Shown: positions 8,618 through 17,105 of the stretch, in pieces
How positions within the stretch are numbered: the first letter of the stretch is position 1
Layout of the letters: each line of letters starts with the position of its first letter
Assembly: GCF_014649775.1 (NCBI RefSeq)
Contig: NZ_BMTR01000009.1
Coordinates: 304,005-368,004 of the forward strand
DNA length: 64,000 bases
Reading direction: 5' to 3'
From: Streptomyces longisporoflavus
Lineage (GTDB): Bacteria > Actinomycetota > Actinomycetes > Streptomycetales > Streptomycetaceae
The notes under the pieces: generated by a model
The model's database searches: none
What the model was told of the DNA's origin: nothing
Seen by the model: the letters and a program-made list of their open reading frames with translations, nothing else
Position numbers and translations under genes: made by a program

Positions 8618-9536
8618 GCCGCTCGGTGAAGTCCGCCGGCTCGACGACCTGGAACTCGAAACCCATCAGCAGCACATGGATGACCATGACGTCCAGGCTC
8701 GTGGCGCCCGTGCGCAGCAGGCAGCTGTGCTCGGTCTCCGCCTCCAGCGTGCCGTCCGACGGGGTGACCCGCTCGGCCGCCTCCTCAAGCGGCACCAGGA
8801 GCCGGAACACCGCCTGTGCGGCGTACGCACGCGTGGAGACGCCCTTGGAGACGTACGCGGCGAGATCGTCGGCGGGCGGGGTGCGCGGCGCGAAACGGGG
8901 TCCGTGCGGCGGCCGGGGTTCGACGCGGTCCGCGCGGAAGGTGCGCCAGTCGTCACGCTCGACGTCCCAGGCGACCAGATACCAGCGGCGTTCGGTGCAG
9001 ACGAGGCGGTGCGGTTCGACGGTGCGGCGGGTCAAACTGCCGCCGTGGTCGCGGTAGTCGAAGCGCAGGCGCTCCGAGTCACGGCAGGCGTGCGCCAGTT
9101 CGGTCAGTACCGAGGGGTCGACGGTCTGCTGCCGCGGGGTCCTCAGCATCGGCACGGTGAACGCCGTCAGCGCGCCGACCCGGCGCCGCAGCCTGCTCGG
9201 CAGCACCTGCTCCAGCTTGGTCAGGGCGCGTACGGAGGTCTCGCCGATGCCTTCGATGCCCTGTCCGGCGGCGGTGCGCAGCCCGACGGCCACCGCGACC
9301 GCCTCGTCGTCGTCCAGGAGCAGCGGCGGCAGCTCCGCGCCCGCTCCGAGCTGGTAGCCGCCGCCCGTGCCGGGGCTCGCGTTGACGGGGTAGCCGAGCT
9401 CGCGGAGCCGGTCCACGTCACGCCGCACGGTGCGCGGGGTGACGCCGAGCCGGTCGGCCAGGTCCGCGCCCGACCAGTCGCGGTGGGCCTGCAGCAGCGA
9501 GAGCAGGCGGAGCAGTCGTGCGGAAGTCTCCAACAT
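8466..9536 (-). CDS. HTH/WYL-domain transcriptional regulator (YafY type)
   Basis: 356 residues. N-terminal winged helix (about 1-60; RLLRLLSLLQ, then LGVTPRTVRRDVDRLRELGYPV), followed by the WYL domain (about 140-220) with RRWYLVAWD as the WYL-like strand, and a C-terminal WCX-type extension. WYL domains bind ligands such as nucleic acid fragments or nucleotides and regulate stress or defence genes; targets here are unknown. ATG 9536 is the only sensible start, placing the HTH at the N-terminus. The Thr/Pro/Gly-rich last 50 codons overlap ctaD by 152 bases in antisense, which suggests that this tail arose by stop-codon loss. Confidence 0.85.
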   Translation of the reverse strand: MLETSARLLRLLSLLQAHRDWSGADLADRLGVTPRTVRRDVDRLRELGYPVNASPGTGGGYQLGAGAELPPLLLDDDEAVAVAVGLRTAAGQGIEGIGETSVRALTKLEQVLPSRLRRRVGALTAFTVPMLRTPRQQTVDPSVLTELAHACRDSERLRFDYRDHGGSLTRRTVEPHRLVCTERRWYLVAWDVERDDWRTFRADRVEPRPPHGPRFAPRTPPADDLAAYVSKGVSTRAYAAQAVFRLLVPLEEAAERVTPSDGTLEAETEHSCLLRTGATSLDVMVIHVLLMGFEFQVVEPADFTERLSSARDLLSRALDRGVRSADPDTAPAADGTPRTPDGAGRTPGTRSGSGAA

Positions 9537-9638
9537 GGAGGCGATTGTGCCCGGCGTCGCGGACAGCCACGGTCCGCGATGGCCTCACCCCGTGCGGCTC
9601 GCCCAGTCCCCCGCCGACGTCAGCCCTCGACGCCGGCC

Positions 9639-10511
9639 TCAGCCCTCGACCGCGCTCGCCTCACGGATGCGTACTGAGAGGTCGTTGTCGTTCGTGTAGT
9701 ACGGCCCCGCGTCCAGCGGGCCGTGCGCCGCGGTGTCGAGCCGTACGGACGGGTAGGTGAAGATCTGCTTCTTGTCCGCCACGTCGTCCAGGAGCCGGGC
9801 GAGGCGGATCCGCGGCCCGCTCTCCCCCGCCGGGCGCAGCCAGAGGTCCCAGGGGCCGGGGCCGCTTTCGGCGAGCACGTCGCAGCGCAGGCCGAAGCTG
9901 AACTCCACGCCGTCGGCGGTCACTTCGTAGCGCTCGACGCGCTCGGGCTCGGCGCGGCGGGAGGCTTCGGCGAAGGCGGCGCCGGTCAGCACGGTGCCGT
10001 ACACGCGGCCGTGCGCGGTCACCGAGGTGCCGGCGATGTCCAGCTCGCCGATCTCGGCGTGCGGGGCGCGCAGCCAGCTGCGTACAGAAAGGTTTCCCTG
10101 CTTGGTGGCGTACGGAATACGGACGGCGATGTAGCCGCGGGCCCCGCTGGGGGCGCGGTCGACGAGGGAGCGCAGGTCGTTCACGCCGGGCGCGAGGCGG
10201 CGCGGGGTGCCGCCGACCTCCGCGTAGGCGTTCCAGCGTCCCTCGGCCAGCTCGACGCTGCTGGGCAGCGCGGCCCGCAGCCTGCCGTCGGCAGCCGGGG
10301 ACAGCGGCAGGCGCACGTCCTCGTCGGCGGAGGCCGCGTCGCGGCGGCGCAGCAGGAGGTAGGCGGCGCCCTCGCCGCCGGGGTCGGTCACGTCGAAGGT
10401 GAGTCCGCCCGCGGAGTCGGCTATGCAGTCGGCGCGCGGTGCCGCGGCGACGTCCTGATCGGAACCGGCGTCGCAGGGCGATGAGGCGTCCGAGGTGGCC
10501 AAGGCCGTCAT
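9639..10511 (-). CDS. hypothetical protein coupled to glycosyltransferase
   Basis: 290 residues, no recognised domain. The sequence is rich in short beta-type segments (GLTFDVTD, AYLLLRRRD, RWNAYAEVGG, SVRSWLRAPHAEIG) with no membrane helix, resembling the glycan-modifying or carbohydrate-binding partner proteins found beside Streptomyces GT4 genes; this is inference only. Its ATG overlaps the stop of the glycosyltransferase (ATGA at 10511-10508), so the two are translationally coupled and probably work together. It ends in NDNDLSVRIREA. Confidence 0.7.
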   Translation of the reverse strand: MTALATSDASSPCDAGSDQDVAAAPRADCIADSAGGLTFDVTDPGGEGAAYLLLRRRDAASADEDVRLPLSPAADGRLRAALPSSVELAEGRWNAYAEVGGTPRRLAPGVNDLRSLVDRAPSGARGYIAVRIPYATKQGNLSVRSWLRAPHAEIGELDIAGTSVTAHGRVYGTVLTGAAFAEASRRAEPERVERYEVTADGVEFSFGLRCDVLAESGPGPWDLWLRPAGESGPRIRLARLLDDVADKKQIFTYPSVRLDTAAHGPLDAGPYYTNDNDLSVRIREASAVEG

Positions 10512-11788
10512 GCGGTGGATCCTTTCGTCTGTATGCCGCTGGTCGGTGCCCCGTGTCCGATGTCCCGCACCGCGTACGCGCCGTTCAGGAGCGCGCCGCG
10601 GGTGCGGTGCAGCGTGCCGCGCACCCGGCCGCCGAAGGAGCTGCCGCGGGTGAGCATCCCGCTGAACATCGAGTCGTAGCGCTCGGCGATGCGGGCCGGG
10701 TCGAAGCGCTCGGAGTCCTCGAGCGCGGCGCCCGCCATCTGCCTGCGCAGCGTGTCGTTGTTGATCAGTTCGAGCAGGCCGCCCGCTATCGCGTCGGGGT
10801 TGCCGACCTCGACGAGGCGTCCGTCCACTCCGTTGTCGATGATCTCGCCGGGTCCGTGCGGGCAGTCGGTGGCGACGACGGGCAGGCCGCAGCGCATGGC
10901 CTCGACGATCGTCATGCCGAAGGACTCCAGGCTGGAGGTGACCGCCGCGATGGAGCCCTTGGCCCACTCGGGCTCGATGGGGTGGGCGGGCCCCATCAGG
11001 AAGACGTGGTTGTAGAGACCGAGCTCGTCGATCAGGGCGCGCAGCTTGTCCTTCTGCTTGCCGCCGCCGTAGATCCGCAGGCGCCAGTCCGGGCGCTCGG
11101 CGCGCACCTGGTCGAAGGCCCGTATCAGCAGGTCGTACCGCTTGACGGGGGCGAGGCGCCCCGCCGCCACGACCCACTTCTGCGAGCCGTCCGCGGGCTC
11201 GATGCCGGGCGCGGGGACGGGGTTGGGCACGGCCTGGACGTGGACTCCGGGCAGGCGCATCTTGCGGCGGTAGGCGCGGGCGTCGGCCTCGGTCGTCGTG
11301 GTCAGGACGTCGAGGCGCGGGTAGACGCTGCGCAGCTGGCGGCGCAGTTCCTTGGAGTGGCTGTCGAGGGTGAGGTGCTCCTGGCCGACCCGCAGCGGGC
11401 CGCGCGCGGTCTCGCGGGCCAGGTGCACGTTCAGACCGGGGCGGGTACCCACGACCACGTCGGCGCTGACCGAGGAGAGGTGCTCGGCGATGCGCCGGTC
11501 GGTGAGCGCGCTGTACTGCCGGTAGCGGCCTTCCGCGCTCGGGAACGCCCGTGCGGGTCGCAGCGCGTCGGGGGTGTCCCCTTCGTAGTGGGGGCTTTCC
11601 TTGCGCATGTCGACGAGGTGACTCAGCCGGACGCGGGAGCCGGGCGAGAACACGGGGTCGTCGCGGTGCCGGAAGACGGAGACGATCTCGACGTCGTGCT
11701 GCTCGGCGAGGGTGTTCGCCAAGTTGTACGTCGTCCGGATCGTCCCGCCGATGCCGTACGCGTTGTGAATAAGGAAAGAGATGTGCAT
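10508..11788 (-). CDS. glycosyltransferase family 4 (GT-B)
   Basis: 426 residues. It begins with the Rossmann strand HISFLIHNAYGIGGTIRTTYNLA (nucleotide-sugar transferase N-domain). The C-terminal domain has WVVAAGRLAPVKRYDLLIRAF and the donor site pattern SLESFGMTIVEAMRCGLPVVATDCPHGPGEI, with the E-x7-E motif of GT4. It should transfer a sugar from a nucleotide donor, perhaps to a cell wall or secondary polymer. Acceptor unknown. ATG 11788 follows GGGGA closely. Coupled by ATGA to the downstream hypothetical. Confidence 0.88.
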   Translation of the reverse strand: MHISFLIHNAYGIGGTIRTTYNLANTLAEQHDVEIVSVFRHRDDPVFSPGSRVRLSHLVDMRKESPHYEGDTPDALRPARAFPSAEGRYRQYSALTDRRIAEHLSSVSADVVVGTRPGLNVHLARETARGPLRVGQEHLTLDSHSKELRRQLRSVYPRLDVLTTTTEADARAYRRKMRLPGVHVQAVPNPVPAPGIEPADGSQKWVVAAGRLAPVKRYDLLIRAFDQVRAERPDWRLRIYGGGKQKDKLRALIDELGLYNHVFLMGPAHPIEPEWAKGSIAAVTSSLESFGMTIVEAMRCGLPVVATDCPHGPGEIIDNGVDGRLVEVGNPDAIAGGLLELINNDTLRRQMAGAALEDSERFDPARIAERYDSMFSGMLTRGSSFGGRVRGTLHRTRGALLNGAYAVRDIGHGAPTSGIQTKGSTA

Positions 11789-11952
11789 GCGTCCCCGTAT
11801 CCCACGCTTCCCCGCGGACAGTCCTTCTCGTCCGCCTACCGCAGGGTTAGACGGGTATTACGGCCAGAGGGTTGGGTTTCATCATCATCTTGTTCCGGAA
11901 CAGTTGTGCCTTCGGTACGCGGCTTCGGGAACTTTCCTGCCGTTTACACGCA

Positions 11953-13239
11953 TCATGGCTGGTAGGAGAGCTGCGGTACGTCGAAGCAGTTCTTGTTCAT
12001 GTCGCCTTGTGTGACCCAGCCCTCACTGTCTTTCCAGCGGGCCACCGACACACAGGTCATACGGGTCTCGGGCGGTTCGGCCCGTTCCTCGTACGTCACC
12101 GGAAGCAGCAGCCCCCGCGCGGTGTACGACTTGCCCCGGTTCATAAAGCGGTCGACGCACGCGCGCGTGACGTCTCCCCGGCACGACTTCGCCGCGTCGG
12201 TGAACCACATGGCGGCGGCCCATCCCTCCAGTTGCCACTGACCGAGATCCTTGTGCCCCTTCATGGCGTCGCGGAACTCGCGTACGGCCGGATGATCGGT
12301 GTCCTCGTAGTTGCGGCTGGCTCCGGTGGCCCACAGTGCGTTACGGCAGCGCGGTGCGTCCTTGTAGTCCTCCGCCACGGAGGAGGTCCAGTTCTGGACG
12401 TTGGTGACCTTGGCCGTGACGTTCGCTCCCACCTCGTCCATGGCCTCGCACAGCCGGGCGTTCCCGTGGGTGTCCATCGCGTCGAAGACGAGGTCGGCGC
12501 CCTGCTCCTTCAGGTCGGCCGCCGCCGCGCGGAAGTTGGGCAGCGCGAAGTCGACCTGCTCGGTGATCACCTTGTACCCCTCGGCCTTCAGGCCGCGGGT
12601 GACCAGACGGGCGTAGGCGGCGGACGAGGCCTGGTTGTAGGAGACGACGGCGGCGGTCCGCGCGCCCTGCTCCCGCTTGAAGTAGCGGTAGACCTCGGTC
12701 CCGCCGATCAGCTCGCCGCCCCAGCCTGGCTCGCCGTCCCGCGGAGCGAGGCTTCCGTAGATCCCGTACAGATGCGGATAGGTGTCGTACGCGGACCCGA
12801 TCGGCTGCCCTCCGACGTCGGGCACGCCCGCGCCGGAGACCCGGGAGGCACCGGCGTAGTCCAGGGAGCTGGTCGCGACGAGCGCGACGACGCGTTCCTC
12901 GTCGATCAGCTTGCGCACGCAGGCGCTGTTGCCGACGCCGCTGCCGCCGTCGTCGCAGGTGCGCACCTCGACCTTGCGCCCGCCGATGCCGCCCCGCGCG
13001 TTCAGCCGCTCGAAGTAGGCCTTGGCACCGTCCCGCGGCCCCGTGAACGCGGAGCCGCCGACCGGGCTGGTCGCGCTGGTGATGATGCCGACGCGGACCG
13101 GCGCCCCCGCCGGGGCGGGCGCCGTGCCGCGGCCCCGGTCCTCGAAGTCGCTCTCGGGGAGCCGGCTGCCGCATCCCGCCGCCGCGACGAGCAGCGCGGC
13201 CACGGCGAGGGTCTCAGCAGCCCGGACCGGGCGACGCAT
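11953..13239 (-). CDS. Liv-type ABC substrate-binding lipoprotein
   Basis: 428 residues. A basic N-terminus (MRRP), hydrophobic core and lipobox AAAGC give a lipoprotein. The rest has the type I periplasmic-binding fold of branched-chain amino acid receptors: VRVGIITSATSPVGGSAFTGPRDGAKAYFERLNARGGIGGRKVE, then CDDGGS and a second lobe with AAVVSYNQASSAAYA. It should deliver an amino acid, amide or related ligand to the Liv-like permease encoded divergently from 13958. The first 26 bases overlap the end of the upstream lipoprotein gene, so the two are one transcript. About 160 bases without a gene separate it from the glycosyltransferase. Confidence 0.85.
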   Translation of the reverse strand: MRRPVRAAETLAVAALLVAAAGCGSRLPESDFEDRGRGTAPAPAGAPVRVGIITSATSPVGGSAFTGPRDGAKAYFERLNARGGIGGRKVEVRTCDDGGSGVGNSACVRKLIDEERVVALVATSSLDYAGASRVSGAGVPDVGGQPIGSAYDTYPHLYGIYGSLAPRDGEPGWGGELIGGTEVYRYFKREQGARTAAVVSYNQASSAAYARLVTRGLKAEGYKVITEQVDFALPNFRAAAADLKEQGADLVFDAMDTHGNARLCEAMDEVGANVTAKVTNVQNWTSSVAEDYKDAPRCRNALWATGASRNYEDTDHPAVREFRDAMKGHKDLGQWQLEGWAAAMWFTDAAKSCRGDVTRACVDRFMNRGKSYTARGLLLPVTYEERAEPPETRMTCVSVARWKDSEGWVTQGDMNKNCFDVPQLSYQP

Positions 13240-13822
13240 TGCCGCTCAGCTTCACCAGCGCGCAGAGGGTCTTGACGGACACCTTCCAGGTGTCGTCCTG
13301 GTTGACGGAGGTGCCCGAGGCGTCGGGCAGCGCGGTGGCGCCTTTCAGGGTGAGGGCGTACGTCACGTCCGCCTCGGTCGCCGAGCTGAACTCGACCTTG
13401 TTGACGTCGGCGCTGACCTGCTTGCCGCGCTCGTCGCCGCTGAAGCTCTTCAGGACGGCCCGCATCTTCGGCCCGTCCTCAAGGACGGCCTCCTTGTCCT
13501 TCATGGAGACGGCCGGGTCGAAGAACTTCTCGAAGTTCTCCTTGACCTCTTTCTCGGCCGCCGCCGGATCAGCGGGCGCGGACGCGCCGTCCGATGGAGC
13601 TTCCTGGTCGTCCGATGGCGCGTCCTGGTCTTCGGAAGGGGCGTCCTGCGTGGACTTCTCCACGGACGGCTTGGGCGGATCGCTCTCGCCGCCCCCGCCG
13701 CTGTCGTCGCCGCATGCCACGGCGGCCGGAGCGACGAGCAGGACCGCGGCTGCCGCCATCGCCGCGCTCCGCACCCTTCCCCGCTTGAGATCGCTCCCCT
13801 GCCTGGGGCTGGTCAGAACCAT
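13214..13822 (-). CDS. small secreted lipoprotein, Mtb12-like
   Basis: 202 residues. After a basic start (LKRGRVRS) and a hydrophobic stretch there is the lipobox AAVAC, then an acidic Ser/Pro/Asp linker with repeats of APSxDxQ, and a small globular domain (about 90-202) that resembles low-molecular-weight antigen Mtb12: KEVKENFEKFFDPAVSMKDKEAVLEDG. Function unknown; partners of transport or mechanosensing have been suggested for the family. ATG 13822 puts the signal peptide correctly and has GGTGG 8 bases before it; a longer frame exists from 13915. Operon with the binding protein (26-base overlap). Confidence 0.75.
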   Translation of the reverse strand: MVLTSPRQGSDLKRGRVRSAAMAAAAVLLVAPAAVACGDDSGGGGESDPPKPSVEKSTQDAPSEDQDAPSDDQEAPSDGASAPADPAAAEKEVKENFEKFFDPAVSMKDKEAVLEDGPKMRAVLKSFSGDERGKQVSADVNKVEFSSATEADVTYALTLKGATALPDASGTSVNQDDTWKVSVKTLCALVKLSGNASPGPGC

Positions 13823-13957
13823 CTGGTTCACCACCGGGTGTCGGTCCGAGCCGTCACGGCCCGGAGCTTTCAGGGTCGGCTTCCAGAAGGCATAGTGCAA
13901 TCCATTGACTGACATGGACAGCCCATCGACGTGACTGACGTGTTCCAGGGGGCCCAT

Positions 13958-14482
13958 ATGCGGGCGGCTCGACCGGATCAGACAGCTCGTTCGGCCCGGC
14001 TGCGTGCCGTGCGTCCCGTCCTCTGGGCGGCCGTCGCCGCTCTCGCCGTCGGTGCGGTGCTCTGCGTTTTCGGCTGGTACGGCATGTCGGGCGAACGCTT
14101 CGCCGAGCGGCAACTCCCCTACCTGGCCTCGTGCACGGTGCCGGGCGCGGCCCTGATCGTCGCCGGGGCGGTGCTCCTCGCCCACGGCAGGAGCACCCTG
14201 GCCTCGGCACGCGTCGAGGAGCTCTACGAGCTTCTGGTGTCGGCGGGCACACCCCCCGCCGACACGGGGCGGGCCGAACCGGTGGCGACCAGCGGTGACC
14301 TGCTGATGATTCCCGGCGGGACCCTCTGGCACCGGGCGGACTGCCCCCTGGTGGCGGGGAAGCCGAAGGCGGTCCCGGCCGACGCACGCATCCTCGCGAG
14401 CGGTGATCTGAGCCCGTGCCCGATCTGCGAGCCGGAGCCGGCGGCCCCGTCCTCCTCCCCGCCCCCGTCCCCGGAGCGATGA
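13958..14482 (+). CDS. two-helix membrane protein with C-terminal cytoplasmic domain
   Basis: 174 residues. Two hydrophobic segments (AVRPVLWAAVAALAVGAVL and VPGAALIVAGAVLLA) are followed by a hydrophilic domain with WHRADCPLVAGK and LSPCPICEPE, a pattern of one Cys plus a C-x2-C that could bind a metal. Not recognised as a named family. It precedes the fused permease gene by 4 bases and should belong to the same transporter operon. ATG 13958 is preferred over GTG 13931 because AGGGGG lies 5 bases upstream. Confidence 0.75.
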   Translation: MRAARPDQTARSARLRAVRPVLWAAVAALAVGAVLCVFGWYGMSGERFAERQLPYLASCTVPGAALIVAGAVLLAHGRSTLASARVEELYELLVSAGTPPADTGRAEPVATSGDLLMIPGGTLWHRADCPLVAGKPKAVPADARILASGDLSPCPICEPEPAAPSSSPPPSPER

Positions 14483-14486
14483 CCCG

Positions 14487-17105
14487 GTGTCCTCCCTGAG
14501 CTACGACCTGACGCTGGCCGGGCTCGCGGTCGGCAGCGCGGCGGCGCTCACCGGCATCGGCCTGATCGTCACGTACCGCGCGACCGGCGTCCTCAACTTC
14601 GCGCACGGCGCGATCGCGATGGTCTGCGCGTACGTTCTGCGCCAGTTGACGGTGGAGTGGAACTGGCCCCTGCCCCTGGCCGCGGCGGTCACGCTCCTCC
14701 TCGTCGCCCCGGCCATCGGCCTGCTCCTGGAGAAGGCCGTCTTCCGCCCCCTGTCGGTCCTCGGCAGCGACCCGGCCAGGACCCTGGTGGCGTCCATCGG
14801 CGTGTTCATCCTCCTGGTCGGGGGCGCGGCCCTGATCTGGGGCCCGGGAGCCAAGGCGGACGCTCCCACGCTCGTGTCGGGGGACCCCTGGGCCCAGTTG
14901 GCGGTGACGGTCGCTCTCGCGGCGGCGGTCTGGGCGGTCATCCGCTGGACCCGCTTCGGCGGCGAACTGCGGGCCGTGGTCGACAACCGGCCCCTCGCGG
15001 TCCTCAGCGGCATCGACGCGGACCGGGTGGCCTCGGCGGGCTGGGCGTTCGGCGCTTTCACGGCGGGCCTCACCGGTGCGCTGCTCGCCCCCTTCGTACG
15101 CCTCGACCCGTACGGGATGCCGCTCCTCGTGATGGAGGTGGTGGCGGTAGCGGTGGCGGCCCGTATGCGCAGCCTGTTCGTCGCGATATCGGTGGCCCTC
15201 GGACTCGGCGTGGCCCAGAGCCAGCTGACCCGCCTGCATCCTTCCGGCTGGGCGGAACCGCTCGTCCAGGCGCTGGGCGCGAACCTCTTCGTGGTGGCCC
15301 TGCTGGTCGCGGCCCTCGTGCTGCCGGGCATCGGCTCGCAGAACACGCTCCCCCGTACGGCCACGGCGCGGGTTCCGACGCCGCCGGGCGCGTGGATCGT
15401 GGCGGCGGTCCTCTTCCTCATCCCGCTGGGCTTCGCGGGCTCGGACCTGACCACGGCGGTCCAGGTCCCCGCTCTGGCCGTCATCCTCCTCTCCCTGGTG
15501 ATCGTCACCGGCAGAGGCGGCCAGATCTCCCTGGGCCAGGCGGCGTACGCGGGTCTGGGCGCGCTCTTCACCGCGCTCCTGGTGGCGGGCCGCTTCCCCG
15601 GCCTGCCCGAACTCCCCCACCTCCCCGCCCTGGCCGTGGCCGTCCTGCTCGTGGCCCCGCTCGGCCTGCTGACCGGCTGGCCCGCGATCAGCCGCCGCGG
15701 CCTCGCGCTCGCCCTGGCCACGTTCGCCGTCGGCGTCGGGGTCAGCCGCTTCGTCTTCGCCCAGCCGTACGCGACGTCGGGGCTCGGCCTTGACCGCCCG
15801 GCGGGCTTCGAGGGCGACCGCGCGTTCTACGTCCTCGAACTGGTCCTGCTGGCCGCGGCGTTGCTTTTCGCGGCCGGTATGCGCCGGGGCCGGATGGGGC
15901 GTGCGCTGGCCGCGATGCGGGATCACGAGGCGGGCGCGGCGGCCGCGGGGGTGCCGGTGCGCTCCCTGAAACTGACCGCCTTCGTCGCGGGTGCGGCGCT
16001 GGCCGCCCTGGGGGGCGGGATGCTGGGCATGGGGTTACGGGCCTTCGATCCCGCCGCGTACGACCCCGTGCGGGGGCTGCTGTGGTTCGCGGCGGTGGTG
16101 GTTCTGGGCGCGGACAGTCTGCTGGGGGCGTTGGTTGCGGCGGCGCTGCTCGTGGGGCTTGACGCGGGGGCGCGGGGTGGGGTGGCTGCCGCCTTGATCG
16201 GCGTCCTCGCGCTTTTGGTGGGGCGCTACTCCGGTGGGCCGTACGAGGCCCTGCGGGCCGCTGCTTCGGGGGTTTTACGGCGGGCCTTCCTGACGCCGCT
16301 GGGGGAGCGGGTCCGCAGGGCGGTGGCCGGGGGCGTTTCTTCCTCGCGGGGTCTTGACTCCGCGGACGAACTCCCCCACCCACCCGCCCGAGTGCCCCGC
16401 ATGGTTACCGGGGTGGTTCCTCGGCCGCTCGCCGCTCACGGACTCACCGCCGTCTACGACGGATTCACCGCTCTCGACGGAGTCGATCTGACCGTGCCTC
16501 CCGGCCGCATCACCGCGGTGGTAGGTCCCAACGGCGCAGGCAAGAGCACCCTCTTCCACTGCCTGGCCGGCACCCTGCGACCCGCGTCCGGCCGCATCAC
16601 CCTCGGCGGCCGGGACATCACCCGCAGCCCCGCCCACGCCCGCACCCGCCTGGGCGTGGCCCGTACGTTCCAGCAGCTGGCCGTCTTCCCCTCGCTGACC
16701 ATCACGGAGAACGTCCGCGTCGGCAGCGAACAGGGACGGCTCAGGCACCCCGAGGCCGCCGAACAGGCCCTGCGCCTCCTCTCCCTCCACGACGGCACGA
16801 CCCGCCACCACCCCGCCGCGAATCTCCCCACCGGCACCCTCAGACGCGTAGAACTAGCCCGAGCCCTGGCCGGCCGGCCCCACACCCTGCTCCTGGACGA
16901 ACCGGCGGCCGGCCTGGACTCCGCCGAAGTGGCCGCGCTGGCCCGCGTCCTGCGTGCCCTCGCGGCCGACGGCATGGCGCTCCTGGTGGTCGAGCACGAC
17001 ATCGACCTGGTCGCGAACCTGGCCGACACCGTTCACGTCATGGCAGCGGGCCGCATCGTCACATCGGGCCCGCCCACCGAAGTCCTGCAGAGGGCGGCCC
17101 CATGA
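14487..17105 (+). CDS. fused LivH-LivM permease and LivG ATPase
   Basis: 872 residues, a three-domain fusion. Residues 1-290 are a LivH-type permease (GLIVTYRATGVLNFAHGAIA), 300-590 a LivM-type permease (GGQISLGQAAYAGLGA), then an Arg/Pro linker (590-650) and a LivG ATPase. The ATPase has an intact Walker A (GPNGAGKS, 680-687) and Walker B with catalytic Glu (DE at 804-805) and H-loop (VEHD), but the ABC signature is LPTGT (780-784) in place of LSYGQ, with Pro for the key Ser. It should import branched-chain amino acids or a relative. GTG 14487 directly follows the upstream gene; its end overlaps the LivF gene by 4 bases (ATGA). Confidence 0.9.
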   Translation: MSSLSYDLTLAGLAVGSAAALTGIGLIVTYRATGVLNFAHGAIAMVCAYVLRQLTVEWNWPLPLAAAVTLLLVAPAIGLLLEKAVFRPLSVLGSDPARTLVASIGVFILLVGGAALIWGPGAKADAPTLVSGDPWAQLAVTVALAAAVWAVIRWTRFGGELRAVVDNRPLAVLSGIDADRVASAGWAFGAFTAGLTGALLAPFVRLDPYGMPLLVMEVVAVAVAARMRSLFVAISVALGLGVAQSQLTRLHPSGWAEPLVQALGANLFVVALLVAALVLPGIGSQNTLPRTATARVPTPPGAWIVAAVLFLIPLGFAGSDLTTAVQVPALAVILLSLVIVTGRGGQISLGQAAYAGLGALFTALLVAGRFPGLPELPHLPALAVAVLLVAPLGLLTGWPAISRRGLALALATFAVGVGVSRFVFAQPYATSGLGLDRPAGFEGDRAFYVLELVLLAAALLFAAGMRRGRMGRALAAMRDHEAGAAAAGVPVRSLKLTAFVAGAALAALGGGMLGMGLRAFDPAAYDPVRGLLWFAAVVVLGADSLLGALVAAALLVGLDAGARGGVAAALIGVLALLVGRYSGGPYEALRAAASGVLRRAFLTPLGERVRRAVAGGVSSSRGLDSADELPHPPARVPRMVTGVVPRPLAAHGLTAVYDGFTALDGVDLTVPPGRITAVVGPNGAGKSTLFHCLAGTLRPASGRITLGGRDITRSPAHARTRLGVARTFQQLAVFPSLTITENVRVGSEQGRLRHPEAAEQALRLLSLHDGTTRHHPAANLPTGTLRRVELARALAGRPHTLLLDEPAAGLDSAEVAALARVLRALAADGMALLVVEHDIDLVANLADTVHVMAAGRIVTSGPPTEVLQRAAP

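Noticed and set aside
14501..15926. Large minus-strand frames opposite the fused Liv gene
   Set aside because: Antisense shadows without ribosome binding site or recognisable fold.
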